A stretch of DNA of 64,000 bases from Mesosutterella porci (lineage in GTDB: Bacteria > Pseudomonadota > Gammaproteobacteria > Burkholderiales > Burkholderiaceae_F), in contig NZ_JAKNCT010000001.1 of assembly GCF_022134585.1 (NCBI RefSeq), forward strand, positions 124,001 through 188,000, given 5' to 3'. The notes below the pieces were generated by a model, which did not search any database, had not been told where the DNA came from, and saw only the letters and a program-made list of their open reading frames with translations. Of the stretch, positions 34,386-42,954 are shown piece by piece (positions within the stretch are counted from its first letter, which is position 1; each line of letters opens with the position of its first letter). Made by a program: the position numbers and the translations under genes.

Positions 34386-35057
34386 TCAGGCAGTCTTGCG
34401 CTTAAATCTGACGTAGAGGAAGCTGGCTGCCATCGCGACCAGGATCACCAGCATCAGGCCGAAGGCGAGCTCGCAGCACTGGGCCATGCTCATGAACTTC
34501 CACTTCGGAATCAGGTACCACGAATCCGAGCTGTTGTACATGTTGATGAACCACTCCTGCAGAGAGGAGAGCTGAGTACCGTCCGGCACCACCGCGAGGT
34601 CATAGCCGCAGTCTCCCGTCGGCTTGAACCAGTCCGGGGCCCAGTCGGCCAGCGGGAGGTCAAACGGATAGTGCGGGTCGGTGGAGCAGCCCTGCATGCC
34701 GAACATCGCGGCCGGATCATCGCTGTGCACGGCGTGGTGAATGGCTGAAAGCTTCACGGAGCACTTGAGCCCGTAGATGGCCCCCGCGATGGCAAAAACA
34801 TAGCCCAGCACCTTGAGCACGAGGTTTTTGGGAGAGATCAGGCAGAGGATCCCGCCCACGGCCATCGTGAGGAAGCCGAACCGGATGTAGACGCACTGCT
34901 CGCAGGGAGCCATGTAGAGCCACACCTGGAACACGTAGTGGGCGATGAGGACAAGCAGCACGCACACCACGGTCATCAGGGCCCAGGGCCAGCGCATGTC
35001 CTGCCAGGAGGCTATGGTCCCCACCGGGTCGCCCTTCAATTGATCAAACCATTTCAT
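34386..35057 (-). CDS. dsbI: DsbI/DsbB-type thiol-quinone oxidoreductase
   Basis: The product is 223 residues with four membrane segments. The first redox pair is PCEQC (Cys52/Cys55) after helix 1-2; the second pair lies in a long periplasmic loop (GCSTDPHYPFDLP at Cys124 and TGDCGYD at Cys150). The larger loop and its DWAPDWFKPTGDCGYD form are typical of DsbI, the DsbB paralogue partnered with DsbL. It reoxidises DsbL and passes electrons to quinone. It starts 15 bases after dsbL. Confidence 0.88.
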   Translation of the reverse strand: MKWFDQLKGDPVGTIASWQDMRWPWALMTVVCVLLVLIAHYVFQVWLYMAPCEQCVYIRFGFLTMAVGGILCLISPKNLVLKVLGYVFAIAGAIYGLKCSVKLSAIHHAVHSDDPAAMFGMQGCSTDPHYPFDLPLADWAPDWFKPTGDCGYDLAVVPDGTQLSSLQEWFINMYNSSDSWYLIPKWKFMSMAQCCELAFGLMLVILVAMAASFLYVRFKRKTA

Positions 35058-35072
35058 TGCTGTGCCCCGCCG

Positions 35073-35735
35073 TTACATCTTGGAGAGCTTCTTCACAAGG
35101 GCCACAAAGCCGTCAATCGACTTGATCGACTTCGTCATCACCAGCCACTTGCCGTTCACGACATAAGCCGGAATGCCCTGAATCTTCGCCACGGGGTAGA
35201 CGGATTTCCAGGAATCGGCGAGGCTCTTCACGGCAGCGCTCTTGCGTTCCTTCGCGAAGTCTGCCGCGGAGATGCCGGTCGCGGCGGAAAGCGTTCCAAT
35301 GAAGGCGTCCTCGCCCTTCGTCCAACGCTCCCCCTTCCTGTGGTAGGCCTGGTACACAGCGTCCTTCGCCTTCTTGAAAAGAGAATTCGGGGCTTCAATC
35401 GAACGCCCGGCCTTCTGGTCCATCAGGATGCACATCGCAAAAAACTCCGAGGCGCAGCGGCCGTACTTACCCTTCGTCTCAAGGTGGCGGGGCTCGAACT
35501 TGATCCCGGCCTTCTCGATCATCGGGACCGCCTTCGGATCTACGCCGATGTCATAGCGGAAGCAGAAGGGGCAGTCGTAAGAGAAGATCTTGATCAACTT
35601 CCCCTGGCCGCCCGCGAGCGGGGTGCTGAGCTTCTGGTAGTCAACCCCTTCCTTGAAGTCCTCCGCAAAAGCGAAACCCGGAACTGAGGCTACGGCCGCT
35701 GCGACGACGGCGGCTATGAAAGAACGACGCTGCAT
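35073..35735 (-). CDS. dsbL: DsbL/DsbA-type periplasmic thiol oxidoreductase
   Basis: The product is 220 residues with a signal peptide (about 24 residues). The thioredoxin active site is CPFC (Cys55-Cys58) and the cis-proline loop reads IQGIPAYVVNG. The short helical insert and basic character suit DsbL, the dedicated oxidant of aryl sulfotransferase. dsbI follows at once; assT lies upstream in the same orientation at 38311-40152 beyond insertion debris. AAAGGAGAAAAAAA precedes the ATG. Confidence 0.87.
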   Translation of the reverse strand: MQRRSFIAAVVAAAVASVPGFAFAEDFKEGVDYQKLSTPLAGGQGKLIKIFSYDCPFCFRYDIGVDPKAVPMIEKAGIKFEPRHLETKGKYGRCASEFFAMCILMDQKAGRSIEAPNSLFKKAKDAVYQAYHRKGERWTKGEDAFIGTLSAATGISAADFAKERKSAAVKSLADSWKSVYPVAKIQGIPAYVVNGKWLVMTKSIKSIDGFVALVKKLSKM

Positions 35736-35754
35736 TTTTTTCTCCTTTAGAAAC

Positions 35755-35785
35755 TGTCAAATTCAAAACATGTCAAATTCAAAAA
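35755..35785. repeat. Tandem TGTCAAATTCAAAA repeat before dsbL
   Basis: Two copies of TGTCAAATTCAAAA with a period of 16 bases lie 20-50 bases before the dsbL ATG, in the region shared with a divergent LysR gene. They probably bind a regulator. TGTCAAA is also the core of the inverted repeat before dmsA. Confidence 0.5.
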
Positions 35786-35943
35786 CTGGGTTGAGGCGCT
35801 CGGCCCGCGGTCCGTTTGTTCTGGGAAAATTTTCTACCTGCCCCCCCTTTTCCGTTAGTGACAAATTCCCCGCCCATATTGAGAGAAAAAGGATTCATAA
35901 TTGCAAAATATGAAAAGATATCCTTCACATCTTTTTTAAATCC

Positions 35944-36918
35944 ATGCCCACCAATTCCAAAAACCCGACCCTGTCTCTGTCCAGGCTGCAGCTCCTAGAG
36001 TCGATTTTCAGGAACCGTTCGCTGTCTGCCGCCGCGAAGGAATGCGGACTGTCGGTTTCGGGTGCGAGCCGCCAGCTCTCCCAGGCGAGGGAGGATTTCG
36101 AGGACGAACTTTTCGTGCGCTCCGGCTACGACATGATTCCCACCGATCGGATGAGCGAGCTCGAGGAGGAGCTCGCCCCGCTTCTGGCCAGGCTGCAGGC
36201 GCTCACGGATAAGGACGACTTCGATCCCTCGAAAATCCAGAAGACCTTCCGCATCATGACGGCCGACAACGGCTTCATCGCCTTCATTGCCCCAGCCCTC
36301 CACGACATTAACCAGCAGGCTCCGAGGGCGAGCTTCGAGATTCTCAACCTCAGCCCTGACAAATTGGGGGAGTTTCTCCGGGAGGGACGGGCTGATCTCG
36401 CCATCATGCCCCGGGTGCCCGCGGCCGCAGACCTCGCCTCCCTGCCCCTGGCCAGAATCAAGAAACACATCATGATGCGTCGAGGTCATCCCCTTGCGCT
36501 CGATCTGATCCGCAACGGGGTTTCCAGCCTCACGATTGATAAAATTATCCAATGGCCGCAGGCCTACACCAACCTCACCCCTCAGGCCAAAATTTTCAAG
36601 CCCGAGGCAGCCCCCTGCCACCTGAGCTTTCCCTACCTGAACTCTTCGCCCGCCGTGCTGCTTGACACGAACTACATCGACTGGGTGCCCGAGTCGTCGG
36701 TGAAATACTGGGAAAGAATTCCCGGGCTCATCAGCTTCGAGCTGCCAGACTCCATCTGCCCCCCGTTCACGCCCAATCTCATCTGGTCGCGGCGCAGCAG
36801 CGGCAACCCGGAAAATGTCTGGCTCAGAAGCCTGATCATCGGAAAAGCCCGAGAAAACTACGGGCCGGCGCCGGAGGCCGAAAAAACAGAGCAAGCCTCC
36901 CGCAGTCCCTCGGCTTGA
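35944..36918 (+). CDS. LysR-type regulator between dsbL and assT
   Basis: The product is 324 residues. The HTH reads RSLSAAAKECGLSVSGASRQ, followed by DFEDELFVRSGYDMIPTDRM, as in the LysR gene at 23054. The effector domain starts near FRIMTADNGFIAFIAPALHD. It is divergent from dsbL-dsbI, with a tandem repeat between them, and is placed where an aryl sulfotransferase regulator would be expected. AT-rich DNA (35850-35940) precedes it. No good Shine-Dalgarno sequence is visible. Confidence 0.87.
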   Translation: MPTNSKNPTLSLSRLQLLESIFRNRSLSAAAKECGLSVSGASRQLSQAREDFEDELFVRSGYDMIPTDRMSELEEELAPLLARLQALTDKDDFDPSKIQKTFRIMTADNGFIAFIAPALHDINQQAPRASFEILNLSPDKLGEFLREGRADLAIMPRVPAAADLASLPLARIKKHIMMRRGHPLALDLIRNGVSSLTIDKIIQWPQAYTNLTPQAKIFKPEAAPCHLSFPYLNSSPAVLLDTNYIDWVPESSVKYWERIPGLISFELPDSICPPFTPNLIWSRRSSGNPENVWLRSLIIGKARENYGPAPEAEKTEQASRSPSA

Positions 36919-36931
36919 AGCGGCGCTCCAA

Positions 36932-37020
36932 ATCGAGCAGGAGGCGGGCGGTTAACCCGCCGTCCTCTCACACCATCGTCCGCACCGGTCTGGCAGGCAG
37001 GTCTCGCGGCCTGTAATGGG
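36932..37020 (-). mobile_element. Probable 3' end of another group II intron
   Basis: The minus strand reads GGTGTGAGAGGACGGCGGG, a hairpin GGCGGG/CCCGCC, and CCTGCTCGAT ending at 36932. This resembles the domain V-VI end of group II introns of a different subtype from the one at 16300. It lies 14 bases beyond the LysR stop. The reverse transcriptase is absent. Confidence 0.45.
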
Positions 37021-37166
37021 ATGGTCAGCCCCTGCAGCGGAGCATTATTCAGCGACCATCCATCATGAAACCTTCATTAGAAAGCAAAAGGAGCGCCCTT
37101 GTTTCTCAGAAGATAACCCAGCCCGGGGTTATAACTGAGTTATCCCCAAAAGAGGAGCGCTCCACC

Positions 37167-37724
37167 ATGACTTCTACCTTCTCAGGCAACCCCGCTGTTG
37201 TCATCGGCATTGATCTTGCCAAAAGCCATTGCGATGTCGTCGGCTGCGACAAGGACTGGAAGATGGTGCTGAGACGCCCCCGCATCCCACACAGGAAACT
37301 GCTTGAGATGCTCTCAAACATGCTCCGCGCCGTTGTGCTGATGGAAGTCTGCGGCGGGAGCCACTGCTTTCGTCCGCAAGGTCAAGGCGCTGGGGCACGA
37401 CGGCCGGCTTCTGAACCCGGCGATCCAAAGGACAACGCACAGGCGGAACGCATCAATAACACGATGAAGAACGAGCTCCTGAAGGGCGTCCGGTTCGAAT
37501 CCATCCAGGAAGTAACGAAGGCGGTTGAGAAGGCCGTCAGGTTCTACAACGAGGAGCGTCCTCGCATGAGCGTAGACACGAAGACACCAAGAGATGCTGC
37601 GGGCAACGTTGGAGATATTCCTAAACGGTGGACCAGCCGCAGGGAGATGCACTTGAAAAATCAGCGCGACGCTTGCAATAACCCTGAGATATGTTTACTT
37701 TCGGATTCGTGCCGGCAGGGTTAG
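37167..37724 (+). pseudogene. Chimeric transposase relic: IS110 front joined to IS3 back
   Basis: The first 70 codons from ATG 37167 (GAGGAG upstream) are the DEDD start of an IS110 transposase: VVIGIDLAKSHCDVVGCDKD and later MEVCGGSH. A frameshift follows (the IS110 continuation FVRKVKALGHDGRLL is in another frame). Near 37430 the open frame enters the C-terminus of an IS3-family transposase, DNAQAERINNTMKNELLKGV and FYNEERPRMSVDTKTPRDA. It is one open frame by chance across a junction of two dead elements. Confidence 0.75.
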
Positions 37725-37742
37725 TACAGTCGGCACTTTGGC

Positions 37743-37876
37743 AGTCAACCTCCGAAAGGAATAAGGCGACGGCAGTCAACTTATTTCGGGGTTAGGAGAA
37801 AGAAGTCAACTTTCTTCCGTTTTAGCAACTTAACCGAGTCAAACTTTTTAAGGGTTAAGAGGCAAAAGTAGTCAAC
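37743..37876 (+). repeat. Five AGTCAAC repeats at 30-33 base spacing
   Basis: AGTCAAC or a close variant begins at 37743, 37774, 37804, 37837 and 37870. Several copies extend to TTATTTC or CTATTTCAG. Regularly spaced short terminal repeats of this sort are found at the ends of IS21-family elements, where the transposase binds them. No istA/istB genes remain, so this is probably an orphan end. Confidence 0.5.
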
Positions 37877-37895
37877 CTATTTCAGGAAACTACAC

Positions 37896-38197
37896 TCTCG
37901 ACCGCGGTAGCCCTGCGGCATCGTCAAGGATCTCCCCAGGTCTCACACATGCGCTTTGCGTCCTGCCTGCTGGATCTACGCCGGCTCCTTCCGTATCGAT
38001 ATGGGGTTAACAGAATGTGGCCTGCTCTCCCGGAGTCGTCGCCTCATATCCAGTTCCTGTTCGTCAGGCTGACGTTTTGCTATCGGCTTCCTTCATCAGT
38101 TTGTTACCTCCCTGACTCTGCCGAGTCGCTAGTCCTTCCCTCGATCGGACGGACGGTGGACTTTCACCACTGGTCACACGTGCGCTGCTGGGCGCAC
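37896..38197 (-). mobile_element. 5' fragment of the class C group II intron, second copy
   Basis: 302 bases nearly identical to the first 302 bases of the intron at 11125-11816, starting GTGCGCCCAGC at 38197 on the minus strand. It is cut at 37896, where the AGTCAAC repeat region begins. It sits directly behind the assT terminator, as the first copy sits behind the rubrerythrin terminator. Confidence 0.75.
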
Positions 38198-38202
38198 CAC
38201 TG

Positions 38203-38244
38203 AAAAAAGCAGCGCTGCAGACCAAGTTGCAGCGCTGTTTTTTT
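38203..38244. terminator. Terminator after assT
   Basis: CAGCGCTGCA (38210-38219) and TGCAGCGCTG (38228-38237) form a perfect ten-base stem with T runs on both strands. It lies about 65 bases after the assT stop; the intron fragment starts six bases beyond the minus-strand T run. Confidence 0.85.
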
Positions 38245-38310
38245 CGTTCGGAATCGGTTTGCTCAGGTGGGAGGAGCCTGCCTTGCGCCAGCTCCTGCCC
38301 AAAGCGAAAC

Positions 38311-40152
38311 TCAGAGGTTTCCGTCCGTGTGGTGGAAGGCCTTCTGGATGCGGAAAGGCATCGCTTGGTATCCCATGGAGCCGAGGATCCGGATCTCGAA
38401 CGCGGGGGTCTTGGAGCCGTAGTTGAATTCCATCAGATACGGATTAGGCGCGCCAACGGCCTTTCCGTGCTCAAGCTTCATCTCCGGCGTGGCGGAATAG
38501 ACCATGATGGAGTCCTTGTCCGCCTCGTACTGCACCAGTGAAGTCACCGGGCTGTACCACTTGTGGCCCAGCTCCTTGCCGTATTCCCAAAGCTGCTGAA
38601 CCGTCCTCTTCTGCTGATCGATCTTGTAGATGACGGCGCGGCTGTACTTCATGTCGGCCAGGGCTGGCTGCTCGAAATGGCGTCCGTCGCCGTTGTCGAA
38701 CACAGAAAGATAGATGAACCGCTTGTCGGACTTCTCATCGATGCGGAAGGCCGTGTGCTGGGTCCAGGTCCAGTCGAAATCTGTGTTCTCACAGGCCCCG
38801 TGCTCACACTTGAGCGGCTTGCCGTCCTTATCGACCGGCGTAAGGGTGAGACGCGCGAGCTCGGGCTTCCAGCCGTCGGGCGCGCCGAGAATCCACTTCA
38901 CCTTCTTATCGCGGCCAATCTTGACGATAGCGGACTGGTGACGCGACGAAATGATGATGGAGTCATCCGTCGGATCATAGTCGACGGAGTTCACGTGCGC
39001 CCAGTTGCGGCCGATGCCGACCCCGGTGATGTCGCCCCACTTATCGCTCTTGTCCTGCTCCGCGAGATCCTTGGCGGAGAGCGTCTTACCGGCCGCATTG
39101 GCGTCCAAATTGAGGCAGACCGCACCCTGGTCAAGCGACTTGATCACGATAGAACGATAGGGGTCGAGAATATCAAACAGACGCCATTCGTCCACCACCC
39201 GGCCGTCCGCAGAGAGCTCCGTGATCACGTCGCGCACGCTCCTCACGTTCTTGCCGTCGGCGCGCTTCACGTCGCTGCTCGCAACGCGCAGGAAGTAATG
39301 ACCGTTCTGCGCCTGGTCCATGGAGTGGGAGAAATCGTTGTAGCTGATCGGCAGGCGACGGTTGAAAATCTTGCGTCCCATAATGTCGTACTTCACGTAG
39401 CGCTGTCCGTAGCCCCAGGTAAGGGCCCCGTCCTTGCCCTGCTGGAACCCCATCATGACCCCGGCATGGTACACGCTCGCCATATCATAGATGCTGTCCG
39501 GATTGAGGTACCAGCGCACCTCTCCCGAGGCGTCAATGATGGCATTCTGCGGATAGAAGGACCATTCCAGGGCACCGCCCGCGGGGTTGTTCCAGATCAC
39601 CCGGGATCCCTTCGGGGGAGACACCAGGAGATTGTTCACCAGATAGAGCCGGTCCTTGAACTTGGGATCGCTCTTGACGACGCAGGTCTTGAACATTGTG
39701 GACTTCATGCTGACCGTGCCGTTTACTTCCGTGTTGACCGGCGGAGCGTAAAGGGTGTATTTCTCGGAAATTGCCTTCCTCTCTCCGGTCTCCGAAATCC
39801 GGGTGTAGGAGACCTCGACCGTGTTCACATAGTCCGGATAGAGCCCGAAGACCGGGATTCCGCCGTGCGTGCGCAGTTCAGAGTCATCCACCATGTACTT
39901 GATCTCGGAGCCGTTCGGCTTGGGCACAATCCTCACGGTGACGCCGGTGAGCTGGTATCCCCCGTTCTTGATGATTGCGGTGAGAGGAGCGATCTTATAG
40001 GGGTTGGTGACGACTTCACCGATCTGCCCCTGCTTGGCATAACGCACCTGAGCTCCTGAGGAGCCGCCGGCCGCATAGGCTGCGGTCCCGGTCGCCAGAG
40101 ACAGCACAACGGTTGCGCAGGCCACTAAAACAGGTTTTGCGCGGAACATCAT
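38311..40152 (-). CDS. assT: Periplasmic aryl sulfotransferase
   Basis: The product is 613 residues with a signal peptide (about residues 1-27). The fold is a beta-propeller preceded by a beta domain. CEHGACENTDFDWTWTQHTA holds the two nearby cysteines (449 and 454) that form the DsbL-made disulfide and the histidine (466) matching the sulfate-carrying His436 of E. coli AssT. Other propeller histidines appear in NDFSHSMDQAQNG and GIGRNWAHVNSVDYD. It transfers sulfate from one phenol to another without PAPS. dsbL and dsbI lie downstream in the same direction, 2.6 kb away after insertions. Confidence 0.92.
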   Translation of the reverse strand: MMFRAKPVLVACATVVLSLATGTAAYAAGGSSGAQVRYAKQGQIGEVVTNPYKIAPLTAIIKNGGYQLTGVTVRIVPKPNGSEIKYMVDDSELRTHGGIPVFGLYPDYVNTVEVSYTRISETGERKAISEKYTLYAPPVNTEVNGTVSMKSTMFKTCVVKSDPKFKDRLYLVNNLLVSPPKGSRVIWNNPAGGALEWSFYPQNAIIDASGEVRWYLNPDSIYDMASVYHAGVMMGFQQGKDGALTWGYGQRYVKYDIMGRKIFNRRLPISYNDFSHSMDQAQNGHYFLRVASSDVKRADGKNVRSVRDVITELSADGRVVDEWRLFDILDPYRSIVIKSLDQGAVCLNLDANAAGKTLSAKDLAEQDKSDKWGDITGVGIGRNWAHVNSVDYDPTDDSIIISSRHQSAIVKIGRDKKVKWILGAPDGWKPELARLTLTPVDKDGKPLKCEHGACENTDFDWTWTQHTAFRIDEKSDKRFIYLSVFDNGDGRHFEQPALADMKYSRAVIYKIDQQKRTVQQLWEYGKELGHKWYSPVTSLVQYEADKDSIMVYSATPEMKLEHGKAVGAPNPYLMEFNYGSKTPAFEIRILGSMGYQAMPFRIQKAFHHTDGNL

Positions 40153-40531
40153 GAACTTCTCTCCTTAAAAAATCATTTTAAATTTCAGGCTGCCCGTTCC
40201 CTGCGGCAGCCCCGTCCTGCATGGGGAAAATTTTCCGGCGCATCAGGCTGAGAAAACAGAGAGAAATTCACTGCCATATTTGCAAAATAACAAAAAGATC
40301 TTTTCTATTTTCTCAACATTTCGTTAATTTCTTTTCAAACCCCTGTAAACAAACGGCTTGATCTACAAATAAATGTAAAAATAAAAATTTAAATATTGAC
40401 TATTGTGCAAGCATTCAATCTCCTCCCGCCTGGCTGGCCAGTCCGAGTTCTTCCGCGGGAGATGAGAGCTCCGGAGCGCGCACGAGCTTCATGAATGACG
40501 GAAAATAAAGCCCGAATACGAGCAAGCGACC
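40153..40531. other. AT-rich divergent promoter region of assT and the BisC-like gene
   Basis: About 380 bases. 40255-40420 is strongly AT-rich, with several TTTTCT and AAATAAAAAT stretches and TTGACTATTGTGCAAG, a possible -35 element toward the molybdoenzyme. No gene or clear palindrome was found. Confidence 0.45.
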
Positions 40532-42871
40532 ATGAGCACTCACGAGCCTATTTCACAGGGACTGACCACCGCCTCGCACTGGGGTGTTTTCCGCGCCTGG
40601 CCGCAGTCGGGGAAAATCGCCGCCCGGGCCCTCGAAGAGGACCTGCGCGGCATTTCCAACCTGCAGGCGGTCACGGAGCTGCCTTTTCTGGACAACCGGA
40701 TCCGTACGCCCGCAGCGCGGGCTTCCTTTCTTGAGAAGCGGGCCGGCCACACCCACCTGCGGGGCGAGGACCGCTGGGTGAGCCTGTCCTGGCAGGAGGC
40801 GCTCGACCTCGCCGGCTCCGAGATCAACCGGATCTACGACCTCTACGGACCCTCGGCCGTCTTCGGGCACTCCTACGGCTGGAAATCCTCGGGGGCGCTG
40901 CACGCCCCGGCCGCCCTCATCCGGCGGATGCTCGCCCTGCGGGGCGGGTACGTGAGGGGCGAGAATAACTACTCGAACGCCGCGATGCGGAAGATCCTTC
41001 CCTATGCGGTGGGTCTGAAGCACCCGCAGCCGCAGAGCCTCGAGGTGATCGCCCGCTGCACCGAGCGGCTCGTCTTCTGGGGAGCGGACCCCGAGATCAC
41101 GAACGACATCGACTGGTTTTCAACGGTCCACTCCTCCGAATCCGCCTGGTGCGCTCTCGAGGAAAAGGCGCGCTCCGGGGCCCTGCGCACCTTCGCCGTG
41201 AACCCGGTGCGGCCGCTCTCGGCCCAGCGCTTCCGCTCCGAGTGGCTGCCCGTCAGGCCCGGAACCGACGCCGCGCTGATGCTCGCAATGATCCACGTGC
41301 TCGACCAGGAGAACCTCTGCGACCGGGATTTCCTCCGGACCCACGTCCACGGGCTTGAGGCTTTCCTCGACTACATCCGGGGGCGCGAAGACGGCTGTGC
41401 GAAGACCCCGGGCTGGGCCGAGCCGATCTGCGGCCTGCCCGCGCAGACGATCGTGCGGTTTGCCCGCGAGCTCGCCGCCAACAGAACTTTCCTGATGCTG
41501 GGCTGGGGCCCGCAGCGGGCGCGCTTTGGCGAGCAGTTCCACTGGGCGGGCTTCGCGCTCGCCGCCTTTCTGGGGCAGATGGGGCTGCCGGGCGGAGGCG
41601 TCTCGGGCGAGCACCATACGGGAAGGGGCGGCGCGCCGGCCACCCGCGGCCCCTATGTGGAGAACCTCCCGCTGCCAGACAGCGCCGCGGTCTGCCCCGT
41701 GATCCCGGTCGCACGCTTCGCCGACTGCCTCCGGCACCCGGGCCGCACGATCGACTTCAACGGGAGGAGCTGCACCTACCCCATGCTGAGGCTCATGCTC
41801 TGGGGCGGGGGCAACCCCTTCGCGCACCAGCCCGACTCGTTCGGGCTCTACCACGCCTGGCGCTCCCAGCAGATTGAGGCCGTGATCGTCTGCGACACGC
41901 ACTGGAGCGCGACCGCGAGGATGGCCGACCTAGTGCTGCCCGCCTGCACGTTCCTTGAGAGAAACGACATTTCGGGCGTGGGCGAGTACTCGAGGGACGG
42001 GATCTCCGCGATGCACCGGATCATCCCCCCAATGTACGGCTCGCGCACCGACTACTGGATTTTCTCCGAGCTCGCGAAAAGACTGGGCGTGGGAGAGGCA
42101 TTCACCGAAGGTCTGGACGAAGACGGGTGGCTTCGACGGCTTTACGGAGAGGCGGCCGACCGGGCCCGCGGAAACGGGCTCACCCTCCCCTCGTTTGACG
42201 AGTTCTGGGAGAAGGGCTGGGTCCCCTTCCCGGTCCCGGAGGAGGCCCGGGACTTCGTCGACTTCGCCGACTTCCGCTCGGATCCGGACAAGCACCCGCT
42301 GCCCACGCCTTCCGGGCGCATCGAGCTATTTTCGGAAAAGATCGCCTCCTTTGGCTACAGGGACTGCCCGCCGCACCCCGCCTGGCTCGATCCTGCCCCG
42401 GGGGATCCGCGCGTGCGAAGCCGCTTTCCGCTGCGGCTTGTGAGCCCGAAGAGCCGCTTCAGGCTGCACAGCCAGCTCGATCCCTGCCCGAGAAAGGACC
42501 GGGGGCCCGCGGACCCCGAGTGGCTGCGGATCAACCCTCGGGACGCCTCCGCCCGCGCAATCGCCCAGGGCGACCTCGTGCTCGCCCGCAGCCCCCGCGG
42601 CGCCCTTGTCGCCCGGGCCTCGGTCACGGAGGATGTGATGCAGGGCACCGTCGCGCTCGCGCATGGCGCGTGGTTCGAGCCGGAGTGGATCGGCGACGAG
42701 CTTGTCGACCTCCACGGCTCCTCCAACACGCTCACGGAGGACGTCCCCACCTCGGCGCTCGCCTGCGGGAACACAGCCTCGGCCTTCGATGTCGAAGTCT
42801 GCCGCTGCCGCGAGCAGGACTTTCCCTTCAGGACCTTCACTCCCCCGCTCCCCGAAGGCCTGGCGCACTGA
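40532..42871 (+). CDS. Cytoplasmic S/N-oxide reductase (BisC/TorZ-like molybdoenzyme)
   Basis: The product is 779 residues. It lacks an N-terminal cysteine motif and a TAT signal, starting GLTTASHWGVFRAWPQSGKI as in BisC and TorZ. SYGWKSSGALHAPAALIRRM and GGYVRGENNYSNAAMRKILP match the TorA/BisC active-site region, where a serine binds molybdenum. The C-terminal MopB domain is present (LRINPRDASARAIAQGD). It would repair or reduce biotin sulfoxide, methionine sulfoxide or similar compounds in the cytoplasm using a single Mo-bisMGD centre. No redox partner gene is adjacent. It is divergent from assT. Confidence 0.85.
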   Translation: MSTHEPISQGLTTASHWGVFRAWPQSGKIAARALEEDLRGISNLQAVTELPFLDNRIRTPAARASFLEKRAGHTHLRGEDRWVSLSWQEALDLAGSEINRIYDLYGPSAVFGHSYGWKSSGALHAPAALIRRMLALRGGYVRGENNYSNAAMRKILPYAVGLKHPQPQSLEVIARCTERLVFWGADPEITNDIDWFSTVHSSESAWCALEEKARSGALRTFAVNPVRPLSAQRFRSEWLPVRPGTDAALMLAMIHVLDQENLCDRDFLRTHVHGLEAFLDYIRGREDGCAKTPGWAEPICGLPAQTIVRFARELAANRTFLMLGWGPQRARFGEQFHWAGFALAAFLGQMGLPGGGVSGEHHTGRGGAPATRGPYVENLPLPDSAAVCPVIPVARFADCLRHPGRTIDFNGRSCTYPMLRLMLWGGGNPFAHQPDSFGLYHAWRSQQIEAVIVCDTHWSATARMADLVLPACTFLERNDISGVGEYSRDGISAMHRIIPPMYGSRTDYWIFSELAKRLGVGEAFTEGLDEDGWLRRLYGEAADRARGNGLTLPSFDEFWEKGWVPFPVPEEARDFVDFADFRSDPDKHPLPTPSGRIELFSEKIASFGYRDCPPHPAWLDPAPGDPRVRSRFPLRLVSPKSRFRLHSQLDPCPRKDRGPADPEWLRINPRDASARAIAQGDLVLARSPRGALVARASVTEDVMQGTVALAHGAWFEPEWIGDELVDLHGSSNTLTEDVPTSALACGNTASAFDVEVCRCREQDFPFRTFTPPLPEGLAH

Positions 42872-42954
42872 CAGGCGCCCTTTTTTCCCCGGCGGACGCC
42901 CCGGGGCGATAATCTGATGGTTCCGCAATTCCTTTTTTTGCAGAAGGAGCCCCC

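Noticed and set aside
37480-37510. A GGTTCGAATCC-like T-loop suggesting a tRNA
   Set aside because: The match is inside IS3 transposase coding sequence and no acceptor, D or anticodon stems can be formed around it.
37740-37880. A CRISPR array, because short repeats are regularly spaced
   Set aside because: Only seven to nine bases repeat, spacing is about 31 bases including the repeat, and there are no cas genes. It fits an IS end better.
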